NCBI RefSeq assembly: GCF_001461825.1
Contig: NZ_LLZC01000006.1
Span: 1 to 55,015 of the forward strand
DNA length: 55,015 nucleotides
Reading direction: 5' to 3'
Source: Bacillus velezensis
GTDB lineage: Bacteria > Bacillota > Bacilli > Bacillales > Bacillaceae
Shown: positions 21,326 to 31,724 of the stretch, piece after piece
How the letters are laid out: each line of letters starts with the position of its first letter
How positions within the stretch are numbered: position 1 is the stretch's first letter
Program-made: the position numbers and the translations under genes
Notes under the pieces: generated by a model
Databases searched by the model: none
What the model saw: only the letters and a program-made list of their open reading frames with translations
What the model was told of the DNA's origin: nothing

Positions 21326-21961
21326 TCACCTTTTCAAAATACGTATCATGGTCGATCTGATTGTTATGATTAGTTTCTTGCTCTTTTGTGAAAATCCTGC
21401 ACTTTTTTGAAAATATCGTTTGAAAGTAAGACGCCATTTTTCAGGAAGAAGTTTCAATAATTGTTTCAACAGGAAGAACAGCGGATACAGCAAAAAAGCT
21501 ACGATCTTAAAAAGACACTTCGCAAAAAAGGCACTCACCCGATAGGAGTATAAAGAAATAACTGTGATCAGCCCGATGAGCAGCTTAAAGAGCAGAAGCA
21601 CCGGACGGAACAGCACGTGCTGAATGAGCTTTTTTGCGAATTGGTAAAGAGACACCGCAAGATGAATGGCAAATTTCAGTATTTTTATATACATTCGTTT
21701 AAACAGGCTTTGGTACGTCGCAATACCCAGTAAGACAGCCAAGAAAATGTATACCCTGAGTTCTCCTTCATTCACGTTGAGCAGCACATAGAAAAACATC
21801 AGACCTTGTACAATCCAAAAGAGAATGTCATGAATGAATAACAGCCATCTGGCCGTTTTGGCGCGGCTGACAAACAGCCTGTATGTATCAAGCGACGCTC
21901 CGAGCCAGGCGCCCATACCGGTCATTGCCAGCATCGTATAAAATTGGGTCGTCAGTGTCAT
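21326..21961 (-). CDS. yabQ: spore cortex protein YabQ
   Basis: A 211-residue integral membrane protein with about five hydrophobic segments, starting MTLTTQFYTMLAMTGMGAWLG, and a basic C-terminal tail. In B. subtilis YabQ is made under sigma E, sits in the forespore-surrounding membranes and is needed for cortex formation. It overlaps yabP by 4 bp. Confidence 0.9.
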   Translation of the reverse strand: MTLTTQFYTMLAMTGMGAWLGASLDTYRLFVSRAKTARWLLFIHDILFWIVQGLMFFYVLLNVNEGELRVYIFLAVLLGIATYQSLFKRMYIKILKFAIHLAVSLYQFAKKLIQHVLFRPVLLLFKLLIGLITVISLYSYRVSAFFAKCLFKIVAFLLYPLFFLLKQLLKLLPEKWRLTFKRYFQKSAGFSQKSKKLIITIRSTMIRILKR

Positions 21962-22260
21962 TTAAACAACTTGCTAAAAAACCCTTTAGCTTTATCCCCT
22001 TGCTGCTCGTCTAAATATACAAGGTCAAACACCCTGCCTTTTATAGATACAATCCCTTTTTCCACATCAAGGTTTTTCATCTGCAGGTTCTCGCCTCTGA
22101 CGGAAAGCATTCCCATAACTGTTTCCAGCAAAAACTCTTCGTTGTCAAAACTTTCTACATGCTTGACGCCCGAAATGTCTAAATGCTTTCTCCCTTTCAT
22201 CGTTACATCATGCTGTTCCGGAACAGAAGAAGAACCTTTTTGCTCATAATATGAATTCAT
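21958..22260 (-). CDS. yabP: sporulation protein YabP
   Basis: A 100-residue YabP/YqfC-family protein; signatures are the central GRKHLDISGVKHVESFDNEEF and TVMGMLSVRGENLQMKNLD. Needed for normal sporulation in B. subtilis, co-transcribed with yabQ under sigma E. Here too it overlaps yabQ by 4 bp and is preceded by a sigma-E-like -10. Confidence 0.92.
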   Translation of the reverse strand: MNSYYEQKGSSSVPEQHDVTMKGRKHLDISGVKHVESFDNEEFLLETVMGMLSVRGENLQMKNLDVEKGIVSIKGRVFDLVYLDEQQGDKAKGFFSKLFK

Positions 22261-22304
22261 CTATTCAGCCCCCATATCCTCGATACTTTTAGCATTATTA
22301 CTGC

Positions 22305-22312
22305 ATTGTATG
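22305..22312 (-). promoter_or_regulatory. candidate sigma-E -10 for yabP-yabQ
   Basis: The minus strand reads CATACAAT, a full match to the sigma-E -10 consensus, 45 bp before yabP. The -35 region is a poor match, so the call rests on the -10 and on known sigma-E control of yabPQ. Confidence 0.45.
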
Positions 22313-22338
22313 AGGCGGGAGCCTTGTTTAGAACAAGC

Positions 22339-22599
22339 CTATTCGCCGAGTTTTTCTTCTTTGACGATTGTATACATGCCCGCGGCTTCTTCTTTTTTCG
22401 TTGTTTCTTTCAATTCGTTTACCTTCACGGTGACAAGCTTCTGGCCGAAGCGGACCGTCAGTTCATCACCGGCTTTTACGTCTGAGCTGGCTTTCGCCTG
22501 ATTCCCGTTAACGGTGATTCTCCCTTGATCGGCGACCTCTTTCGCCAATGTGCGGCGTTTAATTAATCTGGATACTTTTAAAAACTTATCAAGTCTCAT
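22339..22599 (-). CDS. rqcP: ribosome quality-control factor RqcP (Hsp15/S4 family)
   Basis: An 86-residue S4-domain RNA-binding protein (yabO in B. subtilis), [26 protein letters not shown]. In B. subtilis RqcP works with RqcH to add C-terminal alanine tails on stalled 50S complexes. Start at the ATG at 22599 with GAGGAG upstream; the longer frame to 22656 overlaps yabN and lacks family similarity. It follows yabN by 1 bp. Confidence 0.93.
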   Translation of the reverse strand: MRLDKFLKVSRLIKRRTLAKEVADQGRITVNGNQAKASSDVKAGDELTVRFGQKLVTVKVNELKETTKKEEAAGMYTIVKEEKLGE

Positions 22600-22600
22600 A

Positions 22601-24076
22601 TCAGAATCTCCTCTCCATTTCTTTTGCTTCATCCCACAATTTGTCCATTTCTTCAAGTGACATTGCGGTTAATTCAAGTCCCTTTGCTGCCGCTTCTTTC
22701 TCAATATAAGCAAAGCGTCTGCGAAATTTGTCATTTGTCATGGCGAGCGCTTCCTCAGGCTCAATTTTATAGTATCGGCCGATATTGACCAATGCAAATA
22801 AAACATCGCCGAATTCAGCTTTTAAGCTGATTTCATCTGCTGATTCGGCGGAAGCCTCAGCAGAAAATTCCTTCAGCTCTTCATTTACTTTATCCCATAT
22901 ATCCTGAATGTCATCCCAGTCAAAGCCGGTTTTCGCGGCTTTTTTCTGAAGCTTGGCCGCTTTTGCAAGAGAAGGCAGTGTTTTCGGCACGGCATCCAGC
23001 AATGAAGAGGATGTTGTTTGCTTTTCCGCCTTTTTGATTTCTTCCCAGTTGGCGACGACATCATGTTCATCCTGAACCTTAACATCCTTAAACACATGCG
23101 GGTGCCGTCTGACCATCTTCGCACTGATGTCTCTGATGACATCATCAATTGAGAAATACCCCTCGTCTTCTCCGATCTGGGCGTGCAGCATAACCTGAAG
23201 CATGACGTCCCCGAGTTCTTCTATCATGTGATCCGTGTCCTCTTCGTCAATGGCCTCAAGCAGTTCGTAGCATTCCTCAATCATATATTTCTTTAATGAC
23301 TGGTGTGTCTGCTTTTGATCCCACGGACAGCCGTTCGGCCCGCGAAGCTCGCGAATAATACTTCGGAATGCAGAAAATTCCTGGTAAAGGAGTTCTTCTT
23401 TTTTAATCGGCGGAACATACACGCTTGTTAAGTTATTTATTTCTACATTGCGGTCAAGTTCAAACAAAGGCACCTTGGTCATCTTTTCTCCCTTGCTTCC
23501 GGCTGCCGTGACGATGACCACTTCATAGTCGTCAGGCAATTTCTCCATAAGCGTCAGCTTTACCTCAGAGGCCGTCATCTGGTCATAAACCTGGCAAATG
23601 ATCAGGTGATGGCGGAGTTCGAGCTCATCCGGCGTCATTGTTTGCGCATCCGTAAATTGAAACCCTTCAATCGGATCAATTCGCAATGCATTAAAAGTGG
23701 CATCCAGAAAGCTTTGCCCTCCGGCAGTATGAACAGCTATCTGTTGTTCTTCCCGGCGTTCAAATAACAGCTGAACGGTTTTCTCAGCGACAAACGGATG
23801 CCCGGGTACAGCGTAGACGATATCCTCTTGCTTCGCTTTTTCAAACAGAATGTCCGCGATCTCTTCATAGACCGCTTCGAACTGATCATGTTTTTCATAA
23901 ATATCATCAAAATACCGGATGTCCGCTTCCGTCTCTTGCTCTAATTCCGGAATCAAAGGGTGGTCTTTCGTTCTTATATATAAATGCTTCGCCTGAGTCA
24001 GCAGCTTATGTACGCCCACTGTCAACTGATCCATGTCTCCGGCGCCGAGGCCGACGACCGTAATGTTACCTGCCAT
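22601..24076 (-). CDS. yabN: YabN: tetrapyrrole-methylase domain fused to MazG nucleotide pyrophosphohydrolase
   Basis: A 491-residue fusion. The N-terminal half is a class III SAM methyltransferase-like domain ([17 protein letters not shown], then [14 protein letters not shown]). From about residue 245 comes a MazG domain with [32 protein letters not shown] and [14 protein letters not shown], repeated C-terminally as [14 protein letters not shown]. MazG hydrolyses aberrant NTPs; the role of the methylase part is unknown. It overlaps yabM by 11 bp. Confidence 0.93.
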   Translation of the reverse strand: MAGNITVVGLGAGDMDQLTVGVHKLLTQAKHLYIRTKDHPLIPELEQETEADIRYFDDIYEKHDQFEAVYEEIADILFEKAKQEDIVYAVPGHPFVAEKTVQLLFERREEQQIAVHTAGGQSFLDATFNALRIDPIEGFQFTDAQTMTPDELELRHHLIICQVYDQMTASEVKLTLMEKLPDDYEVVIVTAAGSKGEKMTKVPLFELDRNVEINNLTSVYVPPIKKEELLYQEFSAFRSIIRELRGPNGCPWDQKQTHQSLKKYMIEECYELLEAIDEEDTDHMIEELGDVMLQVMLHAQIGEDEGYFSIDDVIRDISAKMVRRHPHVFKDVKVQDEHDVVANWEEIKKAEKQTTSSSLLDAVPKTLPSLAKAAKLQKKAAKTGFDWDDIQDIWDKVNEELKEFSAEASAESADEISLKAEFGDVLFALVNIGRYYKIEPEEALAMTNDKFRRRFAYIEKEAAAKGLELTAMSLEEMDKLWDEAKEMERRF

Positions 24077-25646
24077 GTTTTTCTCTCCTCTTTTTCAATT
24101 TGCTTAAAGCACTGCCGAAAGGAAGGCCGCTCAGCTCTTCGTCCGTGAAAATCTTCATTCTTATCATACAATAAATAAACAATAGCCCTCCGATGACTGA
24201 CGCAGACAGACTCTCACATACAGCTCCGGCCCTGCTGACAGGAACAAATAACTGCCAAAGCTTCATATATACGAGCAGAAAGAAGACCATCAGCAGGCTG
24301 CACCAGCATAGACGGGCAATCACGCCGCCGATATTCGTCAGCCAGCCCTTCGACCAAATTCTCCGGAGATTCAGGCACGCAACTGCGGCAAATGCCAAGA
24401 CGGTCGCCAGTGCCGCTCCTGTAATACCCCAGCCGGGGACCAGCCAAACATTCAGCACCCATTTCAGCGCCCCTCCCGCCAAAACGGATACGGCGGGGAA
24501 AACGGTATGTCCCGCTCCTTGCAGAATCGCGGCTGCCGTAAGCGCAATCGAGGCAAAAAAGATAGATAAGCTGAATATTTGTAAGGTCTGCGTCCCCTCA
24601 CTGTTTTGGAAAAGCATGATATTCACCGGCTCTAAAATGCAAAAAAGCCCGGCTGATGCACCGATCCCTACCGCAAGGCAGAGCTTGACGGCTGATGTCG
24701 CTTTCTCTTTTATGATAAACGGCTTATTCTCATGCACCGCTTTTGAAATTGAAGGAACCAATGACGCGGCGATACTGACGGCAAACACGGTTCCCAGCTG
24801 AAGGAGCGGCTGTCCGCGGTCATATATGCCTTTCAGCTGTTTCGCGGCATGGCTCTCCGTCCCGTCTGAAAGCAGTGAATATAAGTTTAAGGCGTCTACA
24901 AGCTGAAGCAAAAGCATAAGTACACTGCTGATACAGATGGTGACTGAATAAAGCAGCAGCTTTTTTATAATGACGGCCGTTTCGATATGTCCGCCGTCCT
25001 TCTTTGTTTCTTCCCGCTTATACCAGAAAACAGCCAATACACAAAGGGCCGCCAAGCTTCCGGCAATTGATCCCGAGGCCGCCCCCGCACCTGCCGCGTA
25101 TAATGAGCGGCCGCTTTTCAAAAGCCAGAAGGATAAACCGAGAAGCACCGCCACGCGAAGAAGCTGTTCCGTAATCTGGGATAAGGCTGACGGCATCATA
25201 TCATGCACGCCTTGGAAATACCCCCTGAAAACCGCCGTAAACGGAAACAGTATGAAAGCGAACGCCGCGACCCTTATCAGCATCACAAGGCGGTCGTCAC
25301 CCATAAAACCGGCCAACGGCGCCGCGCCGGCATACATGAGCGCAAACAGAACAAGTCCGGCCGCCGTGACATAAAGGGCGGAAATTTTCATTATTTTTTG
25401 TTTATGATCGCTATAATCGTTCATTAATTTAGAGATGATTACCGGAAAACCGGATGTTGACAGCATGACCGCGATCCCTAAAAACGGGTACACCTGCTGA
25501 TAAATGTAAAATCCGACGTCACCGACAATATTCTGAAAAGGAACCCTGTACACGGCGCTTAATATCTTCGTCACGATGCCCGCAACGACGAGCACAAAAG
25601 CACCTTTCCATGCCGATTGCCGCTTGGCGCCAACTGAATCGTTCAT
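24066..25646 (-). CDS. yabM: SpoVB/MurJ-like polysaccharide (lipid-linked oligosaccharide) flippase family protein YabM
   Basis: A 526-residue integral membrane protein with about 14 hydrophobic segments, of the MOP flippase superfamily. It opens WKGAFVLVVAGIVTKILSAVYRVPFQNIVGDVGFYIYQQ in the manner of SpoVB. It probably moves lipid-linked sugar precursors; the substrate is not known. It heads the yabM-yabN-rqcP-yabP-yabQ-divIC string. Confidence 0.88.
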   Translation of the reverse strand: MNDSVGAKRQSAWKGAFVLVVAGIVTKILSAVYRVPFQNIVGDVGFYIYQQVYPFLGIAVMLSTSGFPVIISKLMNDYSDHKQKIMKISALYVTAAGLVLFALMYAGAAPLAGFMGDDRLVMLIRVAAFAFILFPFTAVFRGYFQGVHDMMPSALSQITEQLLRVAVLLGLSFWLLKSGRSLYAAGAGAASGSIAGSLAALCVLAVFWYKREETKKDGGHIETAVIIKKLLLYSVTICISSVLMLLLQLVDALNLYSLLSDGTESHAAKQLKGIYDRGQPLLQLGTVFAVSIAASLVPSISKAVHENKPFIIKEKATSAVKLCLAVGIGASAGLFCILEPVNIMLFQNSEGTQTLQIFSLSIFFASIALTAAAILQGAGHTVFPAVSVLAGGALKWVLNVWLVPGWGITGAALATVLAFAAVACLNLRRIWSKGWLTNIGGVIARLCWCSLLMVFFLLVYMKLWQLFVPVSRAGAVCESLSASVIGGLLFIYCMIRMKIFTDEELSGLPFGSALSKLKKRREKHGR

Positions 25647-25695
25647 CCAAAAGCTCCTTCCAGCCGCTAGAAAATTACGTCTATAAAACGAGCTT

Positions 25696-25704
25696 ATTAT
25701 ATCA
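25696..25704 (-). promoter_or_regulatory. extended -10 promoter candidate for yabM
   Basis: TGATATAAT on the minus strand, an extended -10 with no clear -35, 50 bp before the yabM start. Confidence 0.45.
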
Positions 25705-25745
25705 CAATCCTAACGGCCGAACCGATAGAGAGCACATATGAATAT

Positions 25746-25778
25746 GAAAAAGAACAGCACTTGTATAAGAGCTGCTCT
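25746..25778 (-). terminator. spoVT terminator
   Basis: Stem AGAGCAGC/GCTGTTCT with one G-T pair and a 12-base loop, followed by T residues on the minus strand, 37 bp after the spoVT stop. Confidence 0.75.
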
Positions 25779-25814
25779 TTCTCCGTTTTCTTATTTCAAT
25801 AATGGTAATAAGAC

Positions 25815-26351
25815 CTACTGCTCCATTTGTCTCGCCAAAAAACTGGCTGCCGTTTCTACCGCTTTATGTTCTACTTCTCCAAGTGCCTGTTCCTTGGAAA
25901 AGATGACCACGGCGCCGATAGGATCGCCATTTGCCACGATCGGGGCTATTGTATAGGAGCTCATATCTTCATCAATGTCATTAACAAGCTGCGCGGACTT
26001 CACGTCGTTTTCTACCACTGAGCTGCGCTGATCCATCGTTTTTTCGAGCAAATCGCTGATGGCTTTGTTCAGAAATTCTTTTTTCGAACTGCCTGAAACG
26101 GCAATATACGCGTCACGGTCGCAAATCAAGACGGAATGGCCGAGACTGTCATACAATGCATCTGCATATTCCTTCGCAAAATCGCCAAGCTCACTGATAG
26201 GAGAATATTTTTTCAATATAACTTCTCCGTCGCGGTCAACGAATATTTCAAGCGGGTCTCCTTCCCTGATTCGCAGTGTTCTCCGAATTTCTTTAGGAAT
26301 GACGACCCGTCCTAGATCATCAATACGACGTACGATACCTGTAGCTTTCAT
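25815..26351 (-). CDS. spoVT: stage V sporulation protein T, forespore transcription regulator
   Basis: Sigma-G-stage regulator that tunes forespore gene expression. At 178 residues it has an AbrB-type swapped-hairpin DNA-binding domain (1-50, GIVRRIDDLGRVVIPKEIRRTL) and a GAF-like C-terminal domain (about 56-178, SVLICDRDAYIAVSG). The N-terminus is plainly paralogous to AbrB, encoded 19 kb away in this window. A sigma-G-like promoter lies upstream. Confidence 0.96.
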   Translation of the reverse strand: MKATGIVRRIDDLGRVVIPKEIRRTLRIREGDPLEIFVDRDGEVILKKYSPISELGDFAKEYADALYDSLGHSVLICDRDAYIAVSGSSKKEFLNKAISDLLEKTMDQRSSVVENDVKSAQLVNDIDEDMSSYTIAPIVANGDPIGAVVIFSKEQALGEVEHKAVETAASFLARQMEQ

Positions 26352-26438
26352 CTCTCTGGTGCCTCTCTTTCATGTGATGATATTAGGGAAAGTACTAAAG
26401 CTCTTTACTTTATGTAGCTTCCGCCACTCGCTTGAAAT

Positions 26439-26468
26439 TAGTATCCGTCACATCAAATGTAATATACA
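26439..26468 (-). promoter_or_regulatory. spoVT promoter, sigma-G type
   Basis: TGTATA (26463-26468) and GATACTA (26439-26445) are 17 bp apart on the minus strand, close to the sigma-G consensus (TGMATA, CATACTA). B. subtilis spoVT is known to be sigma-G dependent. Confidence 0.6.
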
Positions 26469-26485
26469 CCAGAGAGTAACAATTT

Positions 26486-29400
26486 TTATGAGGACGCGAT
26501 TGTTTCTTTCTTCACATCCTGAAGGCCTTTCAGCATGCCGAGCACGGTCTCCAGCCACTCTTCCGTTTTGCGGCCTTTCGTCTGTACTGAGATTTTCAGC
26601 TTTTTCCCTTCCATTCCCAGTCCGATCTGCCGGCCGTATTTATTGCCGAGTTCGAACAATTTCTGGCCGTCAATCTGTGCGCTGGCCTCTTCAGAAATGG
26701 TAAATCTGATCGCGTCTTTATCCTGCTTGATGAGTTCGACGCGTTCATATTTTCCATATACCTTCATCTCAGCAACCGTAAACAGCCATTCAACCTCTTT
26801 AGGGTAGCTGCCGAACCTGTCGATGATTTCATCTTGAAGCTCATTTTTCTCCTCAATTGTGGCGATCGACCTGAACCGTTTGTACATGTCGATTTTTTGC
26901 TTGCCGTCTTGTATATAGTTTTCAGGAATATACGCGTCTAGCTCGATATCGATTTCTGTCTCAAACTGTTCGCTTTTCGGAATATCGCCTTTCCGCTCTT
27001 CAATCGCTTCCTTGAGCATTTGCGAGTACAGGTCAAAACCGACTGAGTCGATAAAGCCGTGCTGCTGGGCGCCGAGAAGGTTCCCCGCTCCCCTGATCGT
27101 CAAGTCACGCATGGCGATTTTAAAGCCTGATCCCAGCTCGGTAAATTCTTTAATCGCCTGCAGCCGTTTTTCCGCCACCTCAGTGAGCACTTTGTCTCTG
27201 CGGTACGTAAAATACGCGTAAGCGACGCGGTTGGAACGGCCGACCCGTCCTCTCAGCTGATACAGCTGAGACAGCCCCATTTTGTCTCCGTCGAACACAA
27301 TCAAGGTATTGACATTCGGTATATCTACGCCTGTCTCAATAATAGTCGTGCTGACAAGGACGTCTGATTCCCCTTCCAGAAAATTGAGCATGACGCTTTC
27401 CAATTCATTTTCAGTCATTTTTCCGTGGGCATATGCCACTTTCGCATCGGGAACAAGCATGGAAATTTCATCAGCCTTCCGCTCGATGTCATCCACGCGG
27501 TTGTACAAGAAATATACCTGTCCTCCGCGCGCCAGTTCTCTTTCGATGGCTTCCCGCACAAGCGCGCCGTTGTATTCCACGACATATGTCTGAACAGGGA
27601 AACGGTTTTCCGGCGGCGTTTCAATAACAGATAAGTCCCGCACACCGAGCATGGACATATGAAGCGTACGCGGTATCGGCGTCGCTGTAAGAGTCAGCAC
27701 ATCGACATTGGCTTTGATCTGTTTGATTTTTTCCTTATGCGTTACGCCAAAGCGCTGCTCTTCATCAATGATGAGCAAGCCGAGATCTTTATAGACGACG
27801 TCTTTAGATAAGAGCCTGTGGGTTCCGATTACGATGTCTACCGTTCCGTTTTTCAGGCCTTTAATCGTTTCATTGGATTCTTTTCTCGTTCTGAATCGGC
27901 TGAGAAGACCGATGTTAATCGGATAGTCCTGAAAACGCTCCATAATGGTTTCATAATGCTGCTGCGCGAGTATTGTCGTCGGCACAAGAAGCGCGACCTG
28001 CTTTCCGTCTGCGATCGCTTTAAAGGCCGCTCGGATGGCTACCTCCGTCTTCCCGTAACCGACATCACCGCAAAGCAAACGGTCCATCGGGCGCTCTCTT
28101 TCCATGTCCTTTTTAATCTCCTGAATGGAACGGAGCTGGTCCTCTGTTTCCTGATAAGGGAAAGCAGATTCGAACTGCCGCTGCATTTCATGATCCGGCG
28201 AGAACGCATAGCCTTTGCTTGCTTCCCGTTCCGCATAAAGCTTAATCAGATCATCGGCAATATCCTGAACGGAGTTTTCAACTTTTTTCTTCACCCGTTT
28301 CCATTCACTGCCGCCCAGTTTATAAAGCTTCGGTTCTTTCCCTTCAGAGCCGACGTACTTCTGCACCTGGTCGATTTGTTCTACAGGGACGTACAGCTTA
28401 TCGCTGCCCTGATAATGAATGTTGAGGTAATCTTTATGAATGCCTTTGATTTCTAGTGTTTCGATCCCCAAATACTTACCGATCCCGTGGTTGACGTGGA
28501 CGACATAGTCACCGACCTGAAGCTCGGAATAGCTTTTGATCCGTTCGGCATTTGTCAGCTTCTGCTTTCTCGGCTTTTTCTTAATTCGGTTTTTGAACAG
28601 CTCTTCCTCCGTAATGACGGCCAGCTTCATCAGCGGCAGTTCAAAACCGGATTGCAGCTCGCCTTCCATGACATAGACCTGTCCTTGCACAAGCGCTTTG
28701 GAGCTGTCCGTTTTTGCGGCTTCAATTTCGTAATCAGCCAGCACGGATGCCAATCTGTCGGTTCTGTCCTTATTCGCGCCTAAAAAGACGACGGTGAAGT
28801 TTGATTTCTTAAAGCGCTCCATTTCACCTGCAAGCACATTCATCTGCCCGTGAAAACTCTGCATCTGCCTGCTTGTCACATTCACGATATTCTGAGGGCT
28901 TGTATGCTGGACATGACGCAAAAATAATGAATAATAAATAGCCGGGCGCCGCTTTTCGCTCATAAGCTCCTGAAAGCTGAAGGATAAATGAATGTCGTGC
29001 AGAATTTTCCCTTCCTCGAGCAGACTTGTCGTAAATTCGGCCTCTTCTTTTTGCAGCTGATCCTCCATTTCATGAATGCGGCTGACCTCGTCTAACAGTA
29101 ACAACGTGTCTGCCGGTGTATAATCTAGCAAACTAGCAGGCTTTTCGTAAAAGTACGAGAGATACTTCACAAGTTCCTGATCAGTCTGTCCCGTTGATAA
29201 CCGTTCTTTATCATGTGAGATATTGATATGAAGCATTTCCTTTTGTTTGTCCTGCTTCAGCTTTTTCAGACTGTCGGCAAGCCCTTTATCGAGCCTTTCC
29301 ATCGCACGGGCTTTTTCTTCCGCCCTGATGATCAATTCCTTCGCCGGTCCGATCGCCACATGTTTGAGCGTCTCAATTGATCTCTGGTCATCAGAATTGA

Positions 29401-30019
29401 AGCTTCTGATGGAATCGACCTCCGTATCAAACAGTTCAATTCGCACCGGATGCTCCGACGTCAGCGGATAAATGTCGATAATTCCGCCGCGAATACTGAA
29501 TTCACCGGGTGCAGAAACCATATCGGAACGCTCATACCCCACCTCTACAAGGCGCGCGGACAGCTGATCCGGTTCTATTTCGTCTCCGAGTGAAATGACG
29601 AGCTGGCTGCTTTTCCACAGCTCCTTCGGCGGAAGCATTCTTCTCACTGCCGCAACGGGCGCCACAACGACCGGCGCTTCTCCGTTTGTTAATCTATTAA
29701 TGACATCAAGCCGCTGAGCGCGCAGTTCAGGGCTCGCTACCGCAATTTCTGAAGAAATCAATTCATTCACGGGGTATAAAAAAACAGATTGATCCCCGAG
29801 AAGCGCCGTCAGATCTTCCGTCACTTTTTGGGCCTGATATAAATTATGGGTGATAAAGAAAATCGGCCTTTTCGTTTCCTGTGCAAGGGCGGAGGTAAAA
29901 ACAGAACGCGCGGAACCTGACAGACCCGCAAGCAGCTGTTCCTTCAGCCCCTCATGTAAACCGTTGACAATGGATTTAAAATCATCGCTTTCTTTAATAA
30001 AGGTTTGAATGTTGTCCAT
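26486..30019 (-). CDS. mfd: transcription-repair coupling factor
   Basis: Removes RNA polymerase stalled at DNA damage and recruits UvrABC; also affects stationary-phase mutagenesis. The 1177 residues show a UvrB-homology N-terminus, a CarD-like polymerase-binding domain (about 490-560, [19 protein letters not shown]) and helicase motor motifs [20 protein letters not shown] and [23 protein letters not shown] and a C-terminal D7 domain follow. The start at 30019 has GGAGGG five to six bases upstream; the frame to 30046 adds nine residues not seen in B. subtilis. Confidence 0.97.
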   Translation of the reverse strand: MDNIQTFIKESDDFKSIVNGLHEGLKEQLLAGLSGSARSVFTSALAQETKRPIFFITHNLYQAQKVTEDLTALLGDQSVFLYPVNELISSEIAVASPELRAQRLDVINRLTNGEAPVVVAPVAAVRRMLPPKELWKSSQLVISLGDEIEPDQLSARLVEVGYERSDMVSAPGEFSIRGGIIDIYPLTSEHPVRIELFDTEVDSIRSFNSDDQRSIETLKHVAIGPAKELIIRAEEKARAMERLDKGLADSLKKLKQDKQKEMLHINISHDKERLSTGQTDQELVKYLSYFYEKPASLLDYTPADTLLLLDEVSRIHEMEDQLQKEEAEFTTSLLEEGKILHDIHLSFSFQELMSEKRRPAIYYSLFLRHVQHTSPQNIVNVTSRQMQSFHGQMNVLAGEMERFKKSNFTVVFLGANKDRTDRLASVLADYEIEAAKTDSSKALVQGQVYVMEGELQSGFELPLMKLAVITEEELFKNRIKKKPRKQKLTNAERIKSYSELQVGDYVVHVNHGIGKYLGIETLEIKGIHKDYLNIHYQGSDKLYVPVEQIDQVQKYVGSEGKEPKLYKLGGSEWKRVKKKVENSVQDIADDLIKLYAEREASKGYAFSPDHEMQRQFESAFPYQETEDQLRSIQEIKKDMERERPMDRLLCGDVGYGKTEVAIRAAFKAIADGKQVALLVPTTILAQQHYETIMERFQDYPINIGLLSRFRTRKESNETIKGLKNGTVDIVIGTHRLLSKDVVYKDLGLLIIDEEQRFGVTHKEKIKQIKANVDVLTLTATPIPRTLHMSMLGVRDLSVIETPPENRFPVQTYVVEYNGALVREAIERELARGGQVYFLYNRVDDIERKADEISMLVPDAKVAYAHGKMTENELESVMLNFLEGESDVLVSTTIIETGVDIPNVNTLIVFDGDKMGLSQLYQLRGRVGRSNRVAYAYFTYRRDKVLTEVAEKRLQAIKEFTELGSGFKIAMRDLTIRGAGNLLGAQQHGFIDSVGFDLYSQMLKEAIEERKGDIPKSEQFETEIDIELDAYIPENYIQDGKQKIDMYKRFRSIATIEEKNELQDEIIDRFGSYPKEVEWLFTVAEMKVYGKYERVELIKQDKDAIRFTISEEASAQIDGQKLFELGNKYGRQIGLGMEGKKLKISVQTKGRKTEEWLETVLGMLKGLQDVKKETIASS

Positions 30020-30052
30020 ATGGGCCCTCCTCTCTATTTTCTGCAAGAACAG

Positions 30053-30085
30053 AAAAACGCTTTGGTCTAGAATCTACACCAAAGC
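30053..30085 (-). terminator. fin terminator
   Basis: Stem GCTTTGGT/ACCAAAGC with an 11-base loop, followed by GTTTTT on the minus strand, directly after the fin stop and before mfd. Confidence 0.8.
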
Positions 30086-30088
30086 TTC

Positions 30089-30319
30089 TTATTGAATAAA
30101 TGTGTTGTGTTCATGGTAGTGCGGATTGCGTTCCAGCGCCTCTTGGCAGTCTTCACAAATTGTAAGAACATGGACATCTCCATTGTCTTTATATGAAATC
30201 ATATCGTTTCTTTCCTCATTTGTTAAGTGCTGAAATCCAAGTGACTGTGTCGGCACCGTCGAATATTCCAGGCTCCCTACCTTAAAGCCGCAGTGGCGGC
30301 AGAAATAATGCAAAGCCAT
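30089..30319 (-). CDS. fin: anti-sigma-F factor Fin
   Basis: A 76-residue zinc-ribbon-like protein (yabK) with paired cysteines CRHCG at the N-terminus and CEDC near the C-terminus. In B. subtilis Fin is made in the forespore and helps switch RNA polymerase from sigma F to sigma G. The ATG at 30319 (GGAGG eight bases upstream) matches the B. subtilis start; the frame from 30349 adds ten unsupported residues. Confidence 0.93.
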   Translation of the reverse strand: MALHYFCRHCGFKVGSLEYSTVPTQSLGFQHLTNEERNDMISYKDNGDVHVLTICEDCQEALERNPHYHEHNTFIQ

Positions 30320-30380
30320 ACGTTGGACCTCCTGATGTGAAAAAATCATTTTTCCCTAGTATGGTCTCCCATTATTTATC

Positions 30381-30947
30381 TTATACATTTGCATTAAATT
30401 CGTTCATGACTTCTAAAAATGGTTTCGTTAAGGAAGCTTCGCAGGCTTTTACGGTTTTTGAGACGGCATCATTGATATGCGGCGCTTCTTCCTTCGTAAA
30501 AGCTCCCAGTACATAGTCAACGACTTTCATTCCGTTGACGGGGCGGCCGATTCCGATTCTGACCCGGTCAAATTCAGGGGTTCCGAGGTGCTGTATAAGC
30601 GATTTAATTCCGTTATGTCCGCCTGCGCTCCCCTTCGTCCGGAGCCTGATTTTTCCCGTCGGAAGATCAAGGTCATCGTATATGACTTTCAGATCTTCAT
30701 GATCGGCATCATAATAATCCAGTAGCGGCCGCAAACATTCCCCTGATAAATTCATATATGTAAGCGGTTTAACAAGTAGAACTTTTTTTCCGGAAACAAA
30801 CCCCATTCCGTAAAGTCCGTTGAATTTCGTTTTATTCAGTTCAATATTCCATTCTTTAGAAAGCTCGTCAATGGCCATAAAGCCGACATTATGTCTCGTG
30901 TTCTCGTAGGTTTTCCCGGGGTTACCGAGACCAGCAATCACAAGCAT
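30381..30947 (-). CDS. pth: peptidyl-tRNA hydrolase (SpoVC)
   Basis: Recycles peptidyl-tRNA released from ribosomes; essential. The 188-residue protein carries the family motifs [22 protein letters not shown] (catalytic His at 20), [10 protein letters not shown] and [23 protein letters not shown]. First known in B. subtilis as the sporulation gene spoVC. It lies between ctc and fin. Confidence 0.97.
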   Translation of the reverse strand: MLVIAGLGNPGKTYENTRHNVGFMAIDELSKEWNIELNKTKFNGLYGMGFVSGKKVLLVKPLTYMNLSGECLRPLLDYYDADHEDLKVIYDDLDLPTGKIRLRTKGSAGGHNGIKSLIQHLGTPEFDRVRIGIGRPVNGMKVVDYVLGAFTKEEAPHINDAVSKTVKACEASLTKPFLEVMNEFNANV

Positions 30948-30990
30948 CGTAAATCCTCCCTCAACATCGCTGTAATTCTTCTCATTCTAG

Positions 30991-31024
30991 CACAAAAGAC
31001 GTAACCTCGGGCGGGTTACGTCTT
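30991..31024 (-). terminator. ctc terminator
   Basis: An 11-bp stem (AAGACGTAACC/GGTTACGTCTT) with a 7-base loop, 8 bp after the ctc stop. The T tract beyond it is short, so some readthrough into pth is possible. Confidence 0.8.
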
Positions 31025-31031
31025 AAAGCGC

Positions 31032-31640
31032 TTATTGATTTTCTCCTTCGGGCTCTTCCCCAGGAGACGGTTCTGCATCTTCTTCGAATGCTTCCTGCTT
31101 AGGAGGAAGGATGGAAGCCACGACTTCTTCCGGATCGTTTGTAAATGTATAATTGCCGTCAGCAGTCAGATCTGCGATGGTCAGCACATCATTCATCTCA
31201 AGTCCTGAAATATCAACATTGATTGTCTGAGGGATGTCCTTCGGTCTGGCCTTAATCGAAAGCTCATGCAGCGGCTGCTGGATGACGCCTCCGTCTTTGA
31301 CTCCCTTCGCCTCTCCCGTCAGCTGAATCGGCACCTCGGCCTCCAGCTCCTCACTCATATTCACGACTTGAAAATCGGCGTGCGTCAATTCGTTTTTGAG
31401 CGGGTCTGTCTGAAGATCAGTCACCATAACCGATTGCTGATTTCCGTTGACATCAATTGTGATAATCGTGTTTTTTCCTTCGTCCCGCAATGTTTTAAGC
31501 AATTCGACACTGTCTAAAGAGACAGGCGTATTCGTTGTTTCTTTACCGTATATAATCCCTGGAACATGTCCTGAATGACGGATTTTCCGAAGCGTCGAAC
31601 GTTTAAAATCTGTTCTTTCATTTGCTTTTAAAGTTGCCAT
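31032..31640 (-). CDS. ctc: general stress protein Ctc, ribosomal protein L25 family
   Basis: Ribosome-associated general stress protein of the bL25/TL5 type. The N-terminal L25 domain (about 1-95, SGHVPGIIYGKE, LQTDPLKNELTHADFQVV) is followed by the C-terminal beta domain of long-form L25 and an acidic tail. The ATG at 31640 gives 202 residues starting MATLKANERTDF; the ATG at 31652 would add four residues. A textbook sigma-B promoter precedes it. Confidence 0.95.
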   Translation of the reverse strand: MATLKANERTDFKRSTLRKIRHSGHVPGIIYGKETTNTPVSLDSVELLKTLRDEGKNTIITIDVNGNQQSVMVTDLQTDPLKNELTHADFQVVNMSEELEAEVPIQLTGEAKGVKDGGVIQQPLHELSIKARPKDIPQTINVDISGLEMNDVLTIADLTADGNYTFTNDPEEVVASILPPKQEAFEEDAEPSPGEEPEGENQ

Positions 31641-31684
31641 ATTCAGCACCATCCTAATTATCGTTTTATCGTCCTATTAGAACA

Positions 31685-31710
31685 ATACCCACAATAACTG
31701 GGATTTAAAC
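31685..31710 (-). promoter_or_regulatory. ctc promoter, sigma-B type
   Basis: GTTTAA (31705-31710) and GGGTAT (31685-31690) on the minus strand with a 14-bp spacer, an essentially perfect sigma-B promoter. ctc is the classic sigma-B gene in B. subtilis. The -35 lies only 15 bp before the prs stop, with no clear terminator between, so prs readthrough probably adds vegetative expression. Confidence 0.9.
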
Positions 31711-31724
31711 CTTAAAGTTTCGGT

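Noticed and set aside
20931..21437. Longer DivIC form starting at 21437
   Set aside because: The extra 43 residues lie in the yabQ 3' end and have no family similarity. A TTG with an ideal ribosome site gives the standard 125-residue protein.
24193..24801. A 202-residue plus-strand open frame inside yabM
   Set aside because: Antisense to a membrane protein gene; composition reflects reversed hydrophobic codons.
27818..28456. A 212-residue plus-strand open frame inside mfd
   Set aside because: Antisense shadow of the mfd helicase region, with no domain or start signal.
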